From assembly GCA_964614185.1 (NCBI GenBank), contig CAZTKJ010000062.1:1-15551 (forward strand): a DNA stretch of 15,551 bases, read 5' to 3'. How positions within the stretch are numbered: position 1 is the stretch's first letter; each line of letters opens with the position of its first letter. The position numbers were made by a program, and so were the translations under genes. The DNA is from Suilimivivens sp964614185 (GTDB taxonomy: Bacteria; Bacillota; Clostridia; Lachnospirales; Lachnospiraceae). A model generated the notes under the pieces. It was not told the origin of the DNA, made no database searches, and was given only the letters and a program-made list of their open reading frames with translations. Shown here piece by piece: positions 13,198 through 15,551 of this stretch.

Positions 13198-15551
13198 ATG
13201 ATGTGCCAACAGAAGAATAAAGGGCTTTATGAGCCGGTATTTGAACACGATAACTGTGGAATTGGAGCAGTCGTCAATATAAAAGGAAAAAAGAGCCATC
13301 AGATTGTAGCAGATGCCTTAAAGATCGTAGAGAATCTGGAACATCGGGCAGGTAAGGATGCAGAAGGAAAGACCGGTGATGGCGTAGGTATTCTGACGCA
13401 GGTGTCGCATCGCTTCTTTTCTAAAGTATGCAAAGAGTGCAATATTGAGATTGGCAAAGAGCGCGAATATGGCGTAGGCATGTTCTTCCTGCCGCAGAAC
13501 GAATTAAAGCGGAGTCAGGCAAAGAAGATGTTTGAGATCATAGTAGAAAAAGAAGGTATGAAGTTCCTGGGCTGGAGGGATGTGCCTACCGCTCCGGAAG
13601 TTTTAGGACATAAGGCAAGAGAATGTATGCCTGTAATCTGTCAGGCATTTGTAAAAAAACCCGAGAAGATTGAAAAGGGACTGGAATTTGACCGTAAGCT
13701 ATATGTGGTGCGCCGTGTATTTGAGCAGAGTAACGACAACACTTATGTACCATCTCTTTCAAGCAGGACTATTGTTTATAAAGGAATGTTTCTGGTAGGA
13801 CAGCTCAGGACTTTCTTTATGGATCTGCAGGATGAAGATTATGCTTCTGCTATTGCTATCGTTCATTCGCGCTTTTCCACGAATACGAATCCAAGCTGGG
13901 AGAGGGCGCATCCTAACCGTTTTATTGTGCATAATGGAGAGATCAATACGATCAAAGGAAATGTTGATAAGATGCTGGCGCGTGAGGAAACCATGTGTGC
14001 CCCGCGTTTTAACTCAGACGATTTAACCAAGGTGCTTCCTGTGGTAAATACAAACGGCTCCGATTCTGCGATGCTTGACAATACATTGGAGTTTCTTGTA
14101 ATGAGTGGCATGGAACTGCCTTTGGCGGCTATGATCATGATTCCGGAGCCATGGACACATAACGACACGATTTCTCAGGAAGGAAGAGATTTTTATCAGT
14201 ATTATGCAACTATGATGGAACCGTGGGATGGCCCCGCATCTATTCTTTTTTCGGATGGGGATGTCATGGGCGCCGTTCTGGACAGAAACGGTCTTCGCCC
14301 TTCCAGATATTATATAACGGATGATGACAGGCTTATACTTTCATCTGAGGTGGGAGCGTTGGAAGTACCGGCAGAGCATATATTGAAAAAAGAGCGTCTC
14401 CATCCGGGAAAAATGCTGTTAGTGGATACAGTGAGGGGACAGGTATTGGGAGATGAGGAGCTGAAAGAGCACTATGCAAAGAAGGAAGCATATGGAGAGT
14501 GGCTGGACGCCAATCTCGTTACCTTAAGCGAACTGAAGATTCCCAATGAAAAAATTCCTGCTTTTGACAGTGTAGAAAGAGGACGTCTGCAAAAGGCATT
14601 TGGTTATACATATGAGGAGTGCAGGAACGGTATCTGTGCCATGGCATTAAACGGCAGCGAAGAAATCGGTGCAATGGGAGTGGATACGCCGCTTGCTGTC
14701 CTGTCTAAAGAATATCAACCATTATTTTATTATTTTAAACAGCTTTTTGCCCAGGTTACCAATCCGCCCATTGATGCGATCCGGGAAAAGATAGTGACCT
14801 CTACCACCGTATATGTGGGGAAGAACGGTAATCTGTTAGAAGAAAGACCGGAAAACTGTCAGGTTTTGAAAATACATAACCCTATTCTGACGGATTTGGA
14901 TATGCTTAAGATCAAGACCATCAAAAAACCCGGATTTAAGGTGGTGACCGTACCTATTATCTTTTATAAGAGTACGCCTATGGACAGGGTGCTGGAGCAT
15001 CTGTTCGTGGAGGTGGATAAGGCATATAGGGAAGGGGCAAATATTCTGGTGCTTTCTGACCGGGGAGTAGACGAGAACCATGTTGCAATTCCGTCTCTGC
15101 TGGCTGTCTCGGCAGTGCATAAACATTTGGTAAAGACGAAGAAATGTACGGCGCTTTCAATTGTACTGGAATCAGGCGAACCCCGGGAAGTCCATCATTT
15201 TGCAGCATTGCTGGGATATGGTGCAAGTGCGGTAAATCCCTATCTGGCACATGCGACTATAGCGGAGCTGCTGGAAGAGGGGCTTGCAAATAAAGATTAT
15301 TATGCAGCAATGGATGATTATGACCATGCGATCCTGAGTGGTATCGTAAAAATTGCATCTAAAATGGGAATATCCACGATACAGTCGTATCAGGGCAGTC
15401 AGATCTTTGAGGCAATCGGAATTTCACAGGATGTAATAGACCGTTACTTTACAGGAACAATCAGCCGTGTGGGAGGTATCACCCTGGAGGATATTGCGGC
15501 ACAGACGGATGCACAGCACTCGAAAGCCTTTGACCCGCTGGGGTTACAGAC
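13198..15551 (+). CDS. gltB: Glutamate synthase large subunit (GOGAT alpha), 3' end beyond the window
   Basis: 784 codons are present, open to the window end. The N-terminal class II glutamine amidotransferase domain has its catalytic cysteine at residue 20 ('HDNCGIGAVVNIKG'), so a 19-residue propeptide must be removed. Other signatures follow: 'HSRFSTNTNPSWERAHPNRF' (223-242), 'VHNGEINTIKGN' (244-255), 'GSDSAMLDN' (287-295) and 'DRNGLRPSRY' (361-370). The central domain is seen in 'NPPIDAIREKIVTS' (521-534) and 'KMGISTIQSYQGSQIFEAIG' (721-740). The FMN/2-oxoglutarate and iron-sulfur part and the C-terminal beta-helix lie beyond the window. The enzyme moves the glutamine amide to 2-oxoglutarate to give two glutamates, in the cytoplasm, with a GltD partner normally encoded nearby. 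The ATG at 13198 follows AGGAGGG (13178-13184) with a rather long 13-nt spacing; the adjacent ATG at 13201 is an alternative. Confidence 0.95.
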   Translation, partial: MMCQQKNKGLYEPVFEHDNCGIGAVVNIKGKKSHQIVADALKIVENLEHRAGKDAEGKTGDGVGILTQVSHRFFSKVCKECNIEIGKEREYGVGMFFLPQNELKRSQAKKMFEIIVEKEGMKFLGWRDVPTAPEVLGHKARECMPVICQAFVKKPEKIEKGLEFDRKLYVVRRVFEQSNDNTYVPSLSSRTIVYKGMFLVGQLRTFFMDLQDEDYASAIAIVHSRFSTNTNPSWERAHPNRFIVHNGEINTIKGNVDKMLAREETMCAPRFNSDDLTKVLPVVNTNGSDSAMLDNTLEFLVMSGMELPLAAMIMIPEPWTHNDTISQEGRDFYQYYATMMEPWDGPASILFSDGDVMGAVLDRNGLRPSRYYITDDDRLILSSEVGALEVPAEHILKKERLHPGKMLLVDTVRGQVLGDEELKEHYAKKEAYGEWLDANLVTLSELKIPNEKIPAFDSVERGRLQKAFGYTYEECRNGICAMALNGSEEIGAMGVDTPLAVLSKEYQPLFYYFKQLFAQVTNPPIDAIREKIVTSTTVYVGKNGNLLEERPENCQVLKIHNPILTDLDMLKIKTIKKPGFKVVTVPIIFYKSTPMDRVLEHLFVEVDKAYREGANILVLSDRGVDENHVAIPSLLAVSAVHKHLVKTKKCTALSIVLESGEPREVHHFAALLGYGASAVNPYLAHATIAELLEEGLANKDYYAAMDDYDHAILSGIVKIASKMGISTIQSYQGSQIFEAIGISQDVIDRYFTGTISRVGGITLEDIAAQTDAQHSKAFDPLGLQ

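Overview
The window looks like a chromosomal segment of a low-to-medium GC Firmicute, most probably a Lachnospiraceae-type gut Clostridium. The basis is the style of the glutamate synthase protein, the strong AGGAGG ribosome sites, the intrinsic U-tract terminators and the GGDEF variant 'FDVNDLKLVND'. No transposase, integrase, tRNA, rRNA or CRISPR array is visible.

Layout. (1) 1-408: the 3' end of a diguanylate cyclase (GGDEF) gene, closed by a clean terminator and followed by a second strong hairpin. (2) 593-2662: a divergent pair, a MATE-family efflux pump on the minus strand and a Crp/Fnr-type regulator on the plus strand. They share a 93-bp intergenic region with a perfect 16-bp palindrome of Crp-like spacing. 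The palindrome is centred at -41.5 from the inferred pump start and overlaps the regulator's own inferred promoter. (3) 2929-12996: five plus-strand genes with short gaps or overlaps and no terminator between them, read from a good TTGATT-N17-TATAAT promoter. They encode a 487-residue protein with a C-terminal Hint (hedgehog/intein) domain, a 675-residue multi-domain beta-sandwich protein, a 600-residue protein, a 185-residue protein with an almost perfect ribosome site, and a 1346-residue beta-rich protein with a hydrophobic segment, a lysine-rich linker and about five FnIII-like C-terminal modules. I recognise no named system here. (4) 13198-15551 (runs off the end): gltB, the glutamate synthase large subunit, behind a leader that carries a terminator and possible alternative hairpins.

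The five-gene block is the most likely place for an undescribed system. Its proteins share beta-sandwich or FnIII-like architecture and lack recognisable signal peptides, sortase motifs, ATPases, nucleases or redox cofactor motifs. One member carries a probable self-processing domain, and a small member appears built for high translation. This fits a multi-subunit assembly made in the cytoplasm and possibly released or displayed by a non-classical route, but that is inference. The flanking genes (c-di-GMP enzyme, pump and regulator, gltB) appear to be ordinary and independently transcribed.
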